In this document: positions 20,490 through 31,883 of the stretch, in pieces
Layout of the letters: each line of letters opens with the position of its first letter
How positions within the stretch are numbered: the stretch's first letter is position 1
DNA from: CAVUCH01 sp963697705
GTDB lineage: Bacteria > Acidobacteriota > Vicinamibacteria > Vicinamibacterales > JAENWD01
Direction: 5' to 3'
Assembly (NCBI GenBank): GCA_963697705.1
Contig: CAVOPA010000003.1
Coordinates: 186,001 to 250,000, forward strand
DNA: 64,000 nucleotides
Made by a program: the position numbers and the translations under genes
The notes under the pieces: generated by a model
Databases searched by the model: none
What the model saw: the letters and a program-made list of their open reading frames with translations, nothing else
Told to the model about the DNA's origin: nothing

Positions 20490-22687
20490 ATGAGCAGCTT
20501 CCGGCTCGGAGCGGTGTTGGTGGTCATCGGCGGCGCAGGCGTGGGTGTCGCGCTCAGCGCGCAGCAGCCACCATCGCAATCACATGCGACCCGGTTCACT
20601 GGCCGCACCATCCAGGCGTCCCACCACGATCTCTCGCCGGCGCTTCGCGACATCCCGCCGGACCCGGACGCTCGTGAAGGCGCGGAAAAGGGCGCGCACG
20701 CCCCCTTGCGCGTGCCGCGTTCTCCGCGGGCTGCCGCGGGATTCCGTGACCCGGCCGTGCAGGACTCCGCGCCGGTGGCGCTGCTGCCGCAGCCGACCGT
20801 CAGCTTCGACGGCATCAACAATCGTGACGGCGTTCTGCCGCCGGATGTGAACGGCGATGCGGGGCCCAACCACTACGTGCAATGGGTCAACCTGTCGTAC
20901 GCGGTCTACAGCAAGAGCGGCAGCCTCCTGGTCGGGCCGCTCAAGGGCAGCCAGATCTTCTCCGGGTTCGCCGGCCCGTGCTCCGACACAGAACGACGGC
21001 GATCCGATCGCACTCTACGACGAGCTCGCCAACCGGTGGATGCTGTCGCAGTTCGCGCTGCCGAACTATCCGTCCGGCCCGTTCTACCAGTGCATCGCCG
21101 TGTCCAAGACGGGCGATCCGACCGGCCAGTACTGGCGGTATGAGTTCAAGATCTCGGACACGAAGCTGAACGACTATCCCAAGTTCGGCGTCTGGCCCAA
21201 CGGCTACTTCATGTCGGTCAACCAGTTCGCCGGCAACACCTTCGCCGGCGCCGGGGTCGTCGCGTTCGAGCGCGACAAGATGCTGCAGGGCCTTGCCGCG
21301 CGCATGTACTACGTCGACACGAATGATCCGACCCTCGGCGGCATGCTGCCGTCGGACCTCGATGGCCCGGCGCCCCCTGCCGGGACGCCAAACTTCTTCA
21401 TGCAGTTCGACGATGTGCCGGCGCAGCTGCAGGTGTGGCGGTTCGACGTGAGCTGGGATGCCGCCGTGACCGCTTCGTTTACGAAGGTCACCAACCTGCC
21501 GGTGGCGGCGTTCGACTCGAACATGTGCGGCTATGCGCGGAGCTGCATCCCGCAGAGCGGCACGACCCGCAAGCTCGACGCGATCTCGGATCGCCTGATG
21601 TATCGCCTGCAATATCGCAACTTCGGCGGCTACGAGACGTTCGTCACGAACCACACGGTCGACGTCAACAACACCGATCGGCCGGGCGTCCGCTGGTACG
21701 AGATCCGTCGCGACGCGAGGCGCCTTCAGCGTGCACCAGCAGGGCACGTGGTCGCCGGATGCGACGCACCGCTGGATGGCCAGCGCGGCGATGGATTCGG
21801 CCGGCAATCTGGCCATTGCCTACAACGCCTCATCGGCGACGATCTATCCGTCGATCCGGTACGCGGCGCGGCTCGCCGGCGATCCGCTCGGCACGCTGGC
21901 GCAGGGCGAGCAGGACATCCTCGCGGGGGTGGGATCCCAGACGCAGCTACGTCGAGCCGATGGGGCGACTACAGCAACCTGTCGGTTGACCCGAACGGCT
22001 GCACGTTCTGGGCGACTCTCGAATACAGCAACCAGGGGAACATGCTCGAGCACAGCTCCCTGGCGCACGCGGATCGCGGCCTTCAGGCTGCCTGGCTGCG
22101 TCGAGCGCGCCGACGGCACCGAGCGCACCCGCCCTGACCGCCACGGCCTCGAGCTCGAACGTCGTGCTGAACTGGACGGACGCCACGGGAGAGACCAACT
22201 ACGACGTCCAGCGCTGTAACGGCAGCCGGCTGCACGCCTGCCACAATCGTCACCCTCGGGGCGGACGTCCTGACCTACACGGATATGCCGACGCATCTTC
22301 CTCGCCCTACACCTATCGCGTCAACGCGAGGAACGGGGTCGGCAGCACATCGTCCAACTCCGTCACGGTGACGTTCCCGCCGGCCGACGGCCAGCCTCGC
22401 GGCGCCGAGCCGATCTCAAGGCCGTCGACGTTGCAGGCGCAAGACGTCGCGTCGACGTGGCTGGACAACGCCAACCGGCGAGAGCGAACTTCGAGGTTCG
22501 CCGGACCGGCGGCGCGGGTGCAGTCACATCGCGATCAATGGGTCGAACACGACCAGCTACATCGACTCGCAGCGCCACGTCCCGCACCACCTACAGCTAT
22601 CGAGCGCGTGCCGCGCGTGCGACGCCACCTCGTGCTCCGTGGTCCAACTCTGCCTCGTCGACAGGGTACGAACCCGATAACTCCTGA
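20490..22687 (+). CDS. exported protein with fibronectin type III-like C terminus (multiply frameshifted)
   Basis: ATG 20490 follows GAGGAAGATCTC and gives a signal segment (LGAVLVVIGGAGVGVALSAQQ). The N-terminal part (NRDGVLPPDVNGDAGPNHYVQWVN) and the middle (YDELANRWMLSQFALPNY; SRWGDYSNLSVDPNGCTFWA) resemble the large acidobacterial secreted proteins that carry FN3 modules. The tail contains FN3-like strands (VVLNWTDATGETNYDVQRC) and ends STGYEPDNS at TGA 22687. At least six frame changes are needed (near 20985, 21720, 21950, 22075 and two or more after 22230), so the locus is badly damaged by indels or genuinely decaying. The last 91 bp overlap the convergent qNOR frame. No catalytic residues were recognised. 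The 280 bp upstream hold only a TACAAT hexamer near 20438. Confidence 0.6.
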
Positions 22688-25086
22688 GCTCGTTCGGCCA
22701 CCGAACATGCGTCGGGGCGGCACCGCGGTGCCGCTCCGCCACGCGACGCATCGTCCAGGGCTCTGAACTCAAGGCCATCGCCTCGTCCGGCAATACGCGA
22801 CGGCCGCACCGCAGCCGTCGCGGGCTCCGCCTCGTAGCTCCATCCGAACCAGAGTCCCGCCATGAACCACGTGAAGGCGCCGACGCCGACGAGGAACGTC
22901 ACGTCTCCGACCATGCGCATCCACCGCAGCGCCTGGATCCACGGCTGCTGCAGGAAGTCGGCACTGCGCGCGAACCAGAGGCCGGTCTCGATGCTCGCGT
23001 ACGCCTGCGCGAGGCCGATCGGCAGCAGGCTCAGCACAACCATCAGCCCGAGGCCGACATTCATGCACCAGAACGCGACCGCGAGCGGGCGCTCGCTCCA
23101 CACGCGCCCGCGGGTGAGCAGCCGCGCCATCACCAGCACGAGGCCGAGCGAGAGCAGGCCGTAGACGCCGAAGAGCGCCGTGTGCGCGTGGACGGGCGTC
23201 GTGTTGAGGCCCTGCATGTAGTAAAGCGCGATCGGCGGGTTGATCAGGAACCCGAAGATGCCGGCGCCAACCAGGTTCCAGAAGGCGACGCCCACGAAGA
23301 AGCGAATCGGCCAGGTATAGCGGGGCATCCATCGCGCCGCAGACCGCATGCGGCTCGTCTGGTACGCCTCGAGGCCGATCAGCACCAGCGGGATCACCTC
23401 CAGCGCGCTGAACGTGGCACCGACCGCCATGATGGAGGTGGGCGTGCCGCTGAAGTACAGATGGTGGAAGGTGCCCGGAATGCCGGCAAACAGGAACAGG
23501 GCGCTCGACGCGATGACCGCGCCGCCCGCGTGCGAGCGCTGCACGAGGCCGAGCCGCGCGAAAATCACGGCAATCGCCGCCGTCGCGAACACCTCGAAGA
23601 AGCCTTCGACCCACAGGTGGACGACCCACCACCGCCAGTACTCCATCACGGTGAGGTGCGTCTTCGCGGTGATGAAGAATCCGCCGCCATACATCAGTCC
23701 GACCGCGACGGTGGCGAACGTGAACATCCAGACGAGCGATCCGGAGCCGTCACGCACGGCAAACGCCGGCTTCAAGGCCCGCAGCATCAGCACCAGCCAG
23801 ACGACCAGCCCCGTGAAGAGGCCAATCTGCCAGACCCGCCCGAGGTCCACGTACTCGTAGCCCTGGGTACCGAGCCAGAACGACCACTCGAGCGGCAGAC
23901 GCTGGTGGATGGCCATCCACTCCCCCCCGAGCGAACCAGCCACGACGACGAGCAGCGCCCCGAACAGCACATTCACGCCGAGCCGCTGGAATCGCGGCTC
24001 GCGGCCGCCGACGACCGGCGCCAGGAACAGGCCGGCGGCGAGAAACGCCGTTGCGATCCAGAACATCGCGGTCTGCAGGTGCCACGTCCGGGTCAGGCTG
24101 TAGGGCAGGTACTGTCCGATCGGAAAGCCGAAGAACGCCTGTCCTTCGACCGTGTAATGCGCCGTCAGCGCGCCCAGCAGCACCTGGACGACGAAGAGCG
24201 CGACGACCACGCCCAGGTACTTGGCCAGGGCGCGCATGGAGGGCGTGATCGTCACGGCGGCGAAGGGGTCGGCCGCGGGCGCCTCCACTCCCGGTTCGTG
24301 CTCCGCGCGGAACGCCGTCCACCACACCATGGCGCCGACGCCGGCCAGCAGCAGGACCACGCTGACCAGCGACCAGAGTACGTTGGCGCTGGTCGGCTGG
24401 TTCCCGATCAGCGGCTCGTGCGGCCAGTTGTTCGTGTAGGTGACGGCCAGGCCCGGCCGGTTCGTGCCGGCGGCCCAACTGGTCCAGAAGAAGAAGTCGG
24501 TCAGCGCCGCGCGGCGGGCGGCGTCTGGCACCACGACGTCCTGCATGGCGTAGGCCTGACGCAGGTGCGACAGGGCCGGTGCCCCGCCGAAGAGGCCGTC
24601 GTAGTGGGCCGCAACCTGGCGCATCGCCGCCGCGCGATCCGGCGAGACGGTGACGACTCCGGTCGCCCGGTCGAAGGTGTTCGTGCGCAGCTCGTGCGTG
24701 AGCCGCGCCTGGAGCAAAGCGCGGGGCTCCGCGCCGAGCGCCGTCCACGACATCCCATACTCGCGCGCGCTCCACATCGCGAGCAGCGCCTCGCTCTCGC
24801 GGTGGAGCCAGTCCGCCGTCCAGTCCGGGGCCTGGTAGGCGCCGTGGCCCCAGATGGATCCGAGCTGCTGGCCACCGGTCGATTGCCACACCTGCTGCCC
24901 GGTGAGGATGTCCTCCGACGACATGAGCACGCGCCCGTCGCTCGTGCGGACGAGGGATGGAATCGGCGGCGCCTGCCGGTACACTTCGCGCCCGAAGAAG
25001 CCGAGGATGAAAAACGCGAGGAACAAGGTCGTGCCGAAAATGATCCAGAGCCGTCCGTGACGTGAGCCCGTAGCCGTGTCAGTCAT
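22597..25086 (-). CDS. norZ: quinol-dependent nitric oxide reductase (single-subunit qNOR)
   Basis: The 829-residue haem-copper-oxidase-like protein reduces two NO to N2O in the cytoplasmic membrane. It carries the qNOR-type N-terminal extension: a first membrane helix (LWIIFGTTLFLAFFILGFF) and a periplasmic cytochrome-c-like domain without a haem-binding CxxCH. About 12 membrane helices follow. Metal ligands are visible: WHLQTAMFWIATAFL (haem ligand), HLWVEGFFEVFAT (FeB histidine plus the NOR glutamate), FHHLYFSG (two FeB histidines) and VHAHTALFGVYGL (haem ligands). After SYEAEPATA the C terminus runs about 80 extra low-complexity residues into the convergent gene; an alternative frame stops near 22769, so the true end may be there. 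It is the second gene after ric, 12 bp apart. norB is an alternative name used for this family. Confidence 0.92.
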   Translation of the reverse strand: MTDTATGSRHGRLWIIFGTTLFLAFFILGFFGREVYRQAPPIPSLVRTSDGRVLMSSEDILTGQQVWQSTGGQQLGSIWGHGAYQAPDWTADWLHRESEALLAMWSAREYGMSWTALGAEPRALLQARLTHELRTNTFDRATGVVTVSPDRAAAMRQVAAHYDGLFGGAPALSHLRQAYAMQDVVVPDAARRAALTDFFFWTSWAAGTNRPGLAVTYTNNWPHEPLIGNQPTSANVLWSLVSVVLLLAGVGAMVWWTAFRAEHEPGVEAPAADPFAAVTITPSMRALAKYLGVVVALFVVQVLLGALTAHYTVEGQAFFGFPIGQYLPYSLTRTWHLQTAMFWIATAFLAAGLFLAPVVGGREPRFQRLGVNVLFGALLVVVAGSLGGEWMAIHQRLPLEWSFWLGTQGYEYVDLGRVWQIGLFTGLVVWLVLMLRALKPAFAVRDGSGSLVWMFTFATVAVGLMYGGGFFITAKTHLTVMEYWRWWVVHLWVEGFFEVFATAAIAVIFARLGLVQRSHAGGAVIASSALFLFAGIPGTFHHLYFSGTPTSIMAVGATFSALEVIPLVLIGLEAYQTSRMRSAARWMPRYTWPIRFFVGVAFWNLVGAGIFGFLINPPIALYYMQGLNTTPVHAHTALFGVYGLLSLGLVLVMARLLTRGRVWSERPLAVAFWCMNVGLGLMVVLSLLPIGLAQAYASIETGLWFARSADFLQQPWIQALRWMRMVGDVTFLVGVGAFTWFMAGLWFGWSYEAEPATAAVRPSRIAGRGDGLEFRALDDASRGGAAPRCRPDACSVAERAQELSGSYPVDEAELDHGARGGVARAARAR

Positions 25087-25098
25087 GATCTGTGTCTC

Positions 25099-25758
25099 CT
25101 ACTCCGTCAACGCGCGCTGGAACAGCACGTGGTTCTCGAGGTGAATGTGCTGCATCAGCTCCTGCTCGAGCTGCTCCAGCCCGAGATACAGCGCGCGCCA
25201 CGTGACACACGCCTCCGCCGGCGGCACGAACCCCGTCGTCAGGGTCCGCAGCACGTCGAGGTTCCGCTTGTGATCGTCGTGTTCCATCTCCATGACCTGC
25301 ACGGGACCGGCGGCCGCGCGACCCCGCCCGGCGAGGATCATCGGGAAGAGCACGCCTTCCTCCTTCAGCAGGTGATCGAGCACTTCCTCGTGCACGCGGT
25401 GCAGGTGCGCGGCGAGCCCCCGCGGACACGCGGGCTTGTCGCCGTGTCGTGACTCCACCTTCTCGGCCATGGCGATGAGCTCGGGCAGCATTTGCCGGAG
25501 GCGCTGGTGGTAGCGATCGACGATGAAGTACACGAGCTCCGGGAGCGGTCGAAGATCCCAGCGGGGCGCATCCGCCGCCACGCTGCTCTCGGCAGTAATC
25601 TCGGTGAGCACGGCGTCCGCGTCGAGGCCGCGGGCGGCACAGACCTCGTCGAGCGGACGGCGTCCGCCGCAGCAGAAGTCGAGGCCGTTGCGGTAGAACA
25701 CGCGGGCGGCCCCGGGCTCGGTGACGGCAAGTTCGGCCAACGTGGCGCTTCGGTTCAT
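25099..25758 (-). CDS. ytfE: iron-sulfur cluster repair di-iron protein (RIC/YtfE/ScdA)
   Basis: The 219-residue protein has an N-terminal ScdA_N/DUF542 domain with the conserved vicinal cysteines (LDFCCGG, residues 29-30). A hemerythrin-like four-helix domain follows with histidine and glutamate ligands (DRYHQRLRQMLPEL; HLHRVHEEVLDHLLKEE; MEHDDHKRNL; QHIHLENHVLF). RIC proteins repair iron-sulfur clusters damaged by nitric oxide and may release NO bound to iron. The gene is first in the ytfE-norZ unit and divergent from norR, the classical arrangement of an NO-inducible operon. The start at 25758 is preceded by AAGGAGATT, a strong Shine-Dalgarno. Confidence 0.93.
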   Translation of the reverse strand: MNRSATLAELAVTEPGAARVFYRNGLDFCCGGRRPLDEVCAARGLDADAVLTEITAESSVAADAPRWDLRPLPELVYFIVDRYHQRLRQMLPELIAMAEKVESRHGDKPACPRGLAAHLHRVHEEVLDHLLKEEGVLFPMILAGRGRAAAGPVQVMEMEHDDHKRNLDVLRTLTTGFVPPAEACVTWRALYLGLEQLEQELMQHIHLENHVLFQRALTE

Positions 25759-25800
25759 TTGAATCTCCTTCAGCAGCAGATGGCTGCACCCGTCCCTATC

Positions 25801-25814
25801 GCACGGGTGCTGCC
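25801..25814 (-). promoter_or_regulatory. candidate sigma-54 promoter for ytfE-norZ
   Basis: Read on the minus strand the sequence is GGCAGCACCCGTGC: GG (-24) and GC (-12) are separated by exactly ten bases, in a context close to the sigma-54 consensus GGCACG-N4-TTGC. It would start transcription about 30 nt before the ytfE start codon. The neighbouring activator NorR has the sigma-54 contact motif GAFTGA, which independently calls for such a promoter here. Confidence 0.5.
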
Positions 25815-25864
25815 GTCGCGGTAATGCACGATTCCGACGGTTTTCTCGACCGTGTTACACTTTT

Positions 25865-25895
25865 GACAACTACGCTTCGTTGTCTGACAAACAAC

Positions 25896-25908
<13 letters not shown>
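25865..25908. promoter_or_regulatory. clustered palindromes, probable NorR-binding enhancer sites
   Basis: Within 44 bp are GACAAC-N8-GTTGTC (25865-25884), TTGTCTGACAA (25880-25890) and the perfect palindrome ACAACATGTTGT (25891-25902). Two matches to the known NorR pattern GT-N7-AC start at 25882 and 25898. The cluster lies 50 to 100 bp upstream of the sigma-54-like promoter, the usual enhancer distance, and the last palindrome contains the norR ATG. Confidence 0.6.
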
Positions 25909-27488
<1,580 letters not shown>

Positions 27489-27514
27489 CAGCCAGGGGGA
27501 AGACTGGGACATTG

Positions 27515-27611
27515 CGGGTGCCGGGTGCCGGGTGCCAGGTCGGGTTCCGGGTGCCGGGTGCGTTCCGGGTTCCGGGTGCTACTTGGTTCCGGGTTCCGGG
27601 TTCCGGGTTGC
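27515..27611. repeat. degenerate heptamer array (CGGGTTC / CGGGTGC)
   Basis: About 97 bp are built from 7-bp units CGGGTTC and CGGGTGC with occasional interruptions. The array lies between the convergent 3' ends of norR and the AlkB-like gene. It shows no open reading frame of its own and no dyad strong enough for a simple terminator. Confidence 0.8.
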
Positions 27612-27666
27612 ACCGCGATCATGAGCGAACGACCAGATCGCGGATGTAGGTAGCCGCTTTGCTACA

Positions 27667-28224
27667 TCACGCCAGCGTTCTGAACGTAATCGAGTAGCGC
27701 AGCGCTTTCACGGGCGGGATGCTGTGCTGCCACTCCGCGCGTGCCGGACCGGCGAGGACGTAGGCCGAGCGTGGGGCGAGTTCGAGCTCGGCCCGGTCCA
27801 CGCGATCCGCCATCGTGCGGCGGAACCGGAAGCGGCACGCCGTTAGGAGCGACACGCCGACGACGACCCCGAACGGCGGGGCGTCACGGTGCCACCCGAT
27901 CGTTGCCCCGGGCTGGTACTCCGTCACCAGCACCTCCGACAGCGCGGAAGGATCGACACCGGCAAGCTCCCCCGCGAGCCGTTGGAGATCGCGCAAGTAC
28001 TCCGGCAGTCCCGGTCCCTCACTGACGGCACGAGTGTCGAAGGAGTAGCGCCAGCCGAACTGCACGACACGCCGCCGCGCCGTGACACCCCGCATCACGA
28101 CGTTGCCGAACTCGAGCAGCCGCACGTGTGCCAGCACGGCCTGCTCCGCCTCGACGTCGATGACATCGGGCTGATACACGAAACCCTCGGGCAGCACGGG
28201 CCTGAGGTCCTCGAAGAGCGGCAT
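27667..28224 (-). CDS. AlkB-like 2-oxoglutarate/Fe(II) dioxygenase
   Basis: The 185-residue protein starts at ATG 28224; a longer frame to 28326 lacks support. The double-stranded beta-helix shows the iron ligands H112xD114 in GWHRDAPPFG and H167 in EWQHSIPP. The arginines that hold 2-oxoglutarate are in LRYSITFR. VVMRGVTARRRVVQFGW is the nucleotide-recognition-lid part of the AlkB family. Members oxidatively demethylate alkylated DNA or RNA bases; bacterial group members of this size are often generic 2OG-Fe(II) oxygenases, so the exact substrate is open. It is transcribed alone and convergent with norR. Confidence 0.88.
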   Translation of the reverse strand: MPLFEDLRPVLPEGFVYQPDVIDVEAEQAVLAHVRLLEFGNVVMRGVTARRRVVQFGWRYSFDTRAVSEGPGLPEYLRDLQRLAGELAGVDPSALSEVLVTEYQPGATIGWHRDAPPFGVVVGVSLLTACRFRFRRTMADRVDRAELELAPRSAYVLAGPARAEWQHSIPPVKALRYSITFRTLA

Positions 28225-28654
28225 CGATCCGCTTCGCGGCACTTCGATTGTGATGCGTGATTCATTCCAGCTGTCGATTGCCAGGTGACGTGAGCGGGCC
28301 GGCGTTCCGTTCCGCCCGGCCACCACGGATGAGCACGTCGGAGACTGGCGCAGGTCGACGCATCAATGACCGCGATTCACGTCGACGCGATTGGTCAGTC
28401 GCGGATCGGTATCCCGCGCTGCCTGTGAATCGCCTTGCGCGATCACGCGTTTGATTACCCTCCCGTCGCTCTCTTGGGTTGATTCCCCGAAGCGGGTGGC
28501 GCCGGACGGGCGCCCCGCCCGCTGCGCAGGGGCCCTCCTGCCGAATGCTTTGGCGCCGAGAACGGGTGCGGCTGTCCGGCGACAGGACCCGCGTCAACCA
28601 TCAACTCAAGCGAGCGACGGGTGTAGATCAGGTGCTCACACGAGGGAGTCCCAC
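28225..28654. other. intergenic region without recognised gene
   Basis: These 430 bp lie between the divergent AlkB-like gene and the small zinc-ribbon/membrane gene. Only short frames without family resemblance are present. A local dyad (GTCGACGC near 28355 and 28380) and a GC-rich stretch around 28500-28540 are visible. The promoters of both flanking genes must lie here, but no convincing -35/-10 pair was seen. Confidence 0.5.
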
Positions 28655-28950
28655 TTGCTCGACGGCTTTTGTCCGAGATGCGGCAACGAGATCCTCGCTC
28701 GGTGGCAACCTCCGTGCGAATCGATCTTCGTAATCGAGACAGTGACGTCGCACGATTGCGTCGCACCTTCGCGTACGGGTACATTCGCGACAACGTGCCG
28801 GCCGCAGCAATCAAGACCCTCCTGTTCAGCCTCGGGTACGTGTTCCTGCTGATCGCCGCGCTCGTGATCGTCAACATCGTCCTTGCGCGGCTGACGCGTG
28901 AGGAACGCGAGGCCGAGCGCCAAAGGCGGCGTCAGCGGAAGACATCATGA
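28655..28950 (+). CDS. small protein with zinc-ribbon start and one membrane helix (frameshifted)
   Basis: TTG 28655 lies 6 bases after the Shine-Dalgarno-like GAGGGAG and opens LLDGFCPRCGNEIL, the first half of a zinc ribbon. After about residue 14 the sequence makes sense only in the neighbouring frame (SVATSVRIDLRNRDSD). That frame continues to a hydrophobic helix (TLLFSLGYVFLLIAALVIVNIV), a basic tail (REEREAERQRRRQRKTS) and TGA 28948-28950. A single-base indel near 28695 would unite them into about 98 residues. Its stop overlaps the start of the M16 peptidase gene (ATGA), so it probably heads that operon. The function is unknown; a small membrane-anchored accessory protein is likely. Confidence 0.45.
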
Positions 28951-30416
28951 CGGACCACGCGCCTGCGCGCCGGCCGGTGTCGAACGGGCCTGCTCGTCTG
29001 CGCCGTTCTCTCGGTCCTGGTCTGCCGGGCCGTGGCCCAGGCGCCGGCGGCGACGGCACCGGCGCCGCGCCGCCGAGCGCAATCAACATTCCGTTCGATT
29101 CCTACACCCTGCCGAACGGGCTCACCGTCATCGTCTCGCCCGATCACACGACGCCCACGGTTGCCGTGAACGTCTGGTATCACGTCGGCTCGAAGAACGA
29201 GGTGCCGGGCCGCACGGGCTTCGCGCACCTGTTCGAACACGTGATGTTCACGGGGTCCGGCCATGTGCCGTATGGCCTGCACGACAAGCTCACCGAGGGC
29301 GTAGGCGGCGGGAACAACGGCACGACGTCGAATGACCGGACCACGTACTTCGAAACGGTGCCGGCCAACTACCTCGAGACGGCCCTGTGGCTCGAGTCCG
29401 ACCGCATGGGGTTCCTGCTCGACACGCTCGACATCGCGAAGCTGAACGCGCAGCGGGACATCGTGAAGAACGAGCGGCGCCAGAGCGTCGACAACCAGCC
29501 CTATGGCCGCGTCGACGAGATCCTCGCGGCCGCCACCTACCCGCCGTCACACCCGTACTCGTGGGACGTCATCGGCAGTATGGCCGACCTGTCGGCCGCG
29601 TCCGAAGCCGACGTGAAGCAGTTCTTCCGCCTGTATTACGCCCCCAACAACGCTTTTCTGGCGGTGGTCGGCGACTTCGACCCGGCGCAGGCGAGGCGGT
29701 GGGTCGAGCGGTACTTCGGCGATATCCCGCGCGGCTCGCCCATCGCGCGCCCCGCCGTGGCGCCCGTATCGCTCCGTGCAGTGACGCGGCTCGTGTACGA
29801 GGATCGCGTGCAGGTGCCGCGGCTGTACGTGCAGTGGCCGACGGTCGGCGAGCGCGACGACGATCGCTTCGCCCTCGACGTCCTTGCCTCGATCCTCACC
29901 GGTCCGCGCACCGCACGCTTGACCAAGGCGCTCGTCTTCGATCAGCAGGCCGCCGCGTCGGTCACCGCGGAGCAGTCGACCAACGAGGATGTCGGCGAGT
30001 TCCGGCTCGCGATCACGCCGCGGCCCGGGCACTCGCTCACGGATCTCGAGTCGGCGGCCGACGCAATCGTCGCGACGCTCACGGCCGATGGCCCGACCGG
30101 CGAGGAAATCCAGAAGGCCACCGCGGGCGAGGAACTCGACTTCCTCACCAGCCTGCAGTCGAACCTCGGGAAATCGTTTCGGCTCACGAACGGCGCCGGC
30201 TTCCACGGCGACGCCGGCTACTTCCGCACCGAGTACCAGAAGTCGCTCGCGGTCACCGCCGCTGACGTGAAGCGCGTGGCGCAGAAGTTCCTCACTCCCG
30301 GCCGCATCGTCCTGAGCGTCGTGCCGCTCGGGCAGCCGGACCAGGCCGCCAGGCCCGGCGAGAGCAAGCCGGTGCCTGCCACGACGACGCCGGCTCCGGA
30401 AGGCGGCGCACGATGA
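28947..30416 (+). CDS. M16 family zinc peptidase (catalytic member of a pair)
   Basis: This 489-residue insulinase-type protease has the inverted zinc motif HLFEH (GFAHLFEHVMFTGSG) and a downstream glutamate in KNERRQSVDNQPYG, so it should be active. Its N and C halves (TLPNGLTVIVSPDHTTPTVA; QVPRLYVQWPTVGERDDDRF) match the family. The first 40 residues of this frame are odd, while the frame one base along reads RTGLLVCAVLSVLVCRAVAQAP, a clear signal peptide. Two indels near 28980 and 29065 would restore an exported protein starting at the same ATG. The next gene, an M16 member without zinc ligands, overlaps by four bases, as usual for M16 heterodimers. Confidence 0.9.
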   Translation: MTDHAPARRPVSNGPARLRRSLGPGLPGRGPGAGGDGTGAAPPSAINIPFDSYTLPNGLTVIVSPDHTTPTVAVNVWYHVGSKNEVPGRTGFAHLFEHVMFTGSGHVPYGLHDKLTEGVGGGNNGTTSNDRTTYFETVPANYLETALWLESDRMGFLLDTLDIAKLNAQRDIVKNERRQSVDNQPYGRVDEILAAATYPPSHPYSWDVIGSMADLSAASEADVKQFFRLYYAPNNAFLAVVGDFDPAQARRWVERYFGDIPRGSPIARPAVAPVSLRAVTRLVYEDRVQVPRLYVQWPTVGERDDDRFALDVLASILTGPRTARLTKALVFDQQAAASVTAEQSTNEDVGEFRLAITPRPGHSLTDLESAADAIVATLTADGPTGEEIQKATAGEELDFLTSLQSNLGKSFRLTNGAGFHGDAGYFRTEYQKSLAVTAADVKRVAQKFLTPGRIVLSVVPLGQPDQAARPGESKPVPATTTPAPEGGAR

Positions 30417-31883
30417 ACCGCCTCACATCCTGTTCGGCAGGCGCCCTGTGGGCGCTCGTGCTGCTGCTCGCGGCAGTCGCCGCTCCGGTCGCGGCGCAGC
30501 AGCCCCTCGATCGCACCAAGGTACCGGCGCCGGGGCCGCCGCCCGTTCTGCGCGTACCGGCGTGGACGAGAGCGACCCTCACGAACGGCGCCGAGCTCCT
30601 GGTGTCCACGAAGGGCGATCTGCCGCTCGTCTCCTTCACGATCACGTTCCTCGGCGGCGCCGATCAGTTCGAGCCCGCCGATCGTCGCGGCGTCGGAAGC
30701 CTCACGGCGAGCATGCTGAGCGAGGGCACGACCACCAGGAACGGCGAGGCGCTCTCGAACGCGCTGCAGTTGCTCGGCACGAACGTCTCGGCGAACGTCA
30801 GCGATGAAACCGCGTCAATCGGCTTCGTGTCGACGACGGCGAAGTTCGGCCCGACGCTCGACATCCTCGCCGACATGCTGCTGCACTCCACCTTTCCGGC
30901 CGACGCGCTCGAACGCCTTCGCGCGCAGCGGCTGGTCAAGCTCTCGCAGGCGAAGGCCCAGCCAAGCGCGATCGCCGGACGCGTGTTCCCGAAGGTGCTC
31001 TACGGCCCCGCGCACCCGTATGGCCAGCCAGTGACGGAGGAATCCGTCACGGCCGTCACACGCGACGACGTGGTCGCGTTCTACCAGGCGCTGTTCAAGC
31101 CGGGACGTGCGCTCGTGACCGTCGTCGGCGCGGTCGAACCCGCAGACGCGAAGGCGGCCGTCGATCGTGCGCTCGGCGAATGGCGGCGCGGAGGCGAGAA
31201 GCCGGCGTTCGCCTACCCGCCGGTGCCGCCGCGACAGCCGAGGACCATCTACCTCGTGGACAAGCCGGGTGCCGCACAGTCGACGTTTGCCATCGGCAAC
31301 CCCGGGCCGCCGCGGAACACGCCCGATTACGAGGCAATCGACGTGATGAACACCATCCTGGGCGGGCAGTTCCAGTCGCGGCTGAACGCCAACATCCGCG
31401 AGGAGAAGGGCTACAGCTACGGCGTGCAGTCGGAGTTCGAGTTCGGCAAGGGGCCCGGCCCGTTCAGCACCGGCGGCGACATCGTCAGCGACAACACGGA
31501 TGCGGCGCTGGTGGAGTTCATGAAGGAACTGCGCGGGATCCAGGGCACCCGGCCCGTGACAGACGACGAACTGGCCACCGCGAAGGATGCCCTCATCCAG
31601 GGGCTGCCGTCGATGTTCGCGTCGGTCAGCGGCATCAACGGCGCGATCTCCGAGCTGTGGGTGGACGGGTTGGCCAGACGATTACTACCAGCGGTACGGT
31701 AAGGCCATCGCCGCGGTAACGAAAGACGACGTGGTGCGCGTCGCGCGGAAGTACATCGATCTCGATCACCTCGCGATCGTCATCGTCGGAGACCGCGCCT
31801 CAATCGCGACAAAGCTCCAGGCGACGAAGATCGCGCCGATCGTCACGCTGGACGTCGACGGGAAGAGGGCGGGCGGCAAGTAG
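30413..31883 (+). CDS. M16 family peptidase-like protein, non-catalytic partner (frameshift near 31670)
   Basis: ATG 30413 overlaps the upstream stop. A signal peptide (LWALVLLLAAVAAPVAAQQ) precedes an M16 fold (LTNGAELLVSTKGDLPLVSF; GVGSLTASMLSEGTTTRNG) in which the HxxEH zinc site is absent. The typical glycine-rich loop and R/Y pair of M16B C-terminal domains are present (NTILGGQFQSRLNANIREEKGYSYG). The first frame ends at 31702, but the conserved tail (DDYYQRYGKAIAAVTKDDVV; HLAIVIVGDRASI) continues in the next frame to TAG 31883, giving about 489 residues. It is inferred to form the substrate-binding half of a periplasmic heterodimer with the preceding gene. Confidence 0.87.

Noticed and set aside
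23182..25065. 627-residue plus-strand frame opposite qNOR
   Set aside because: Shadow of a well-conserved membrane enzyme; highly charged, low-complexity translation.
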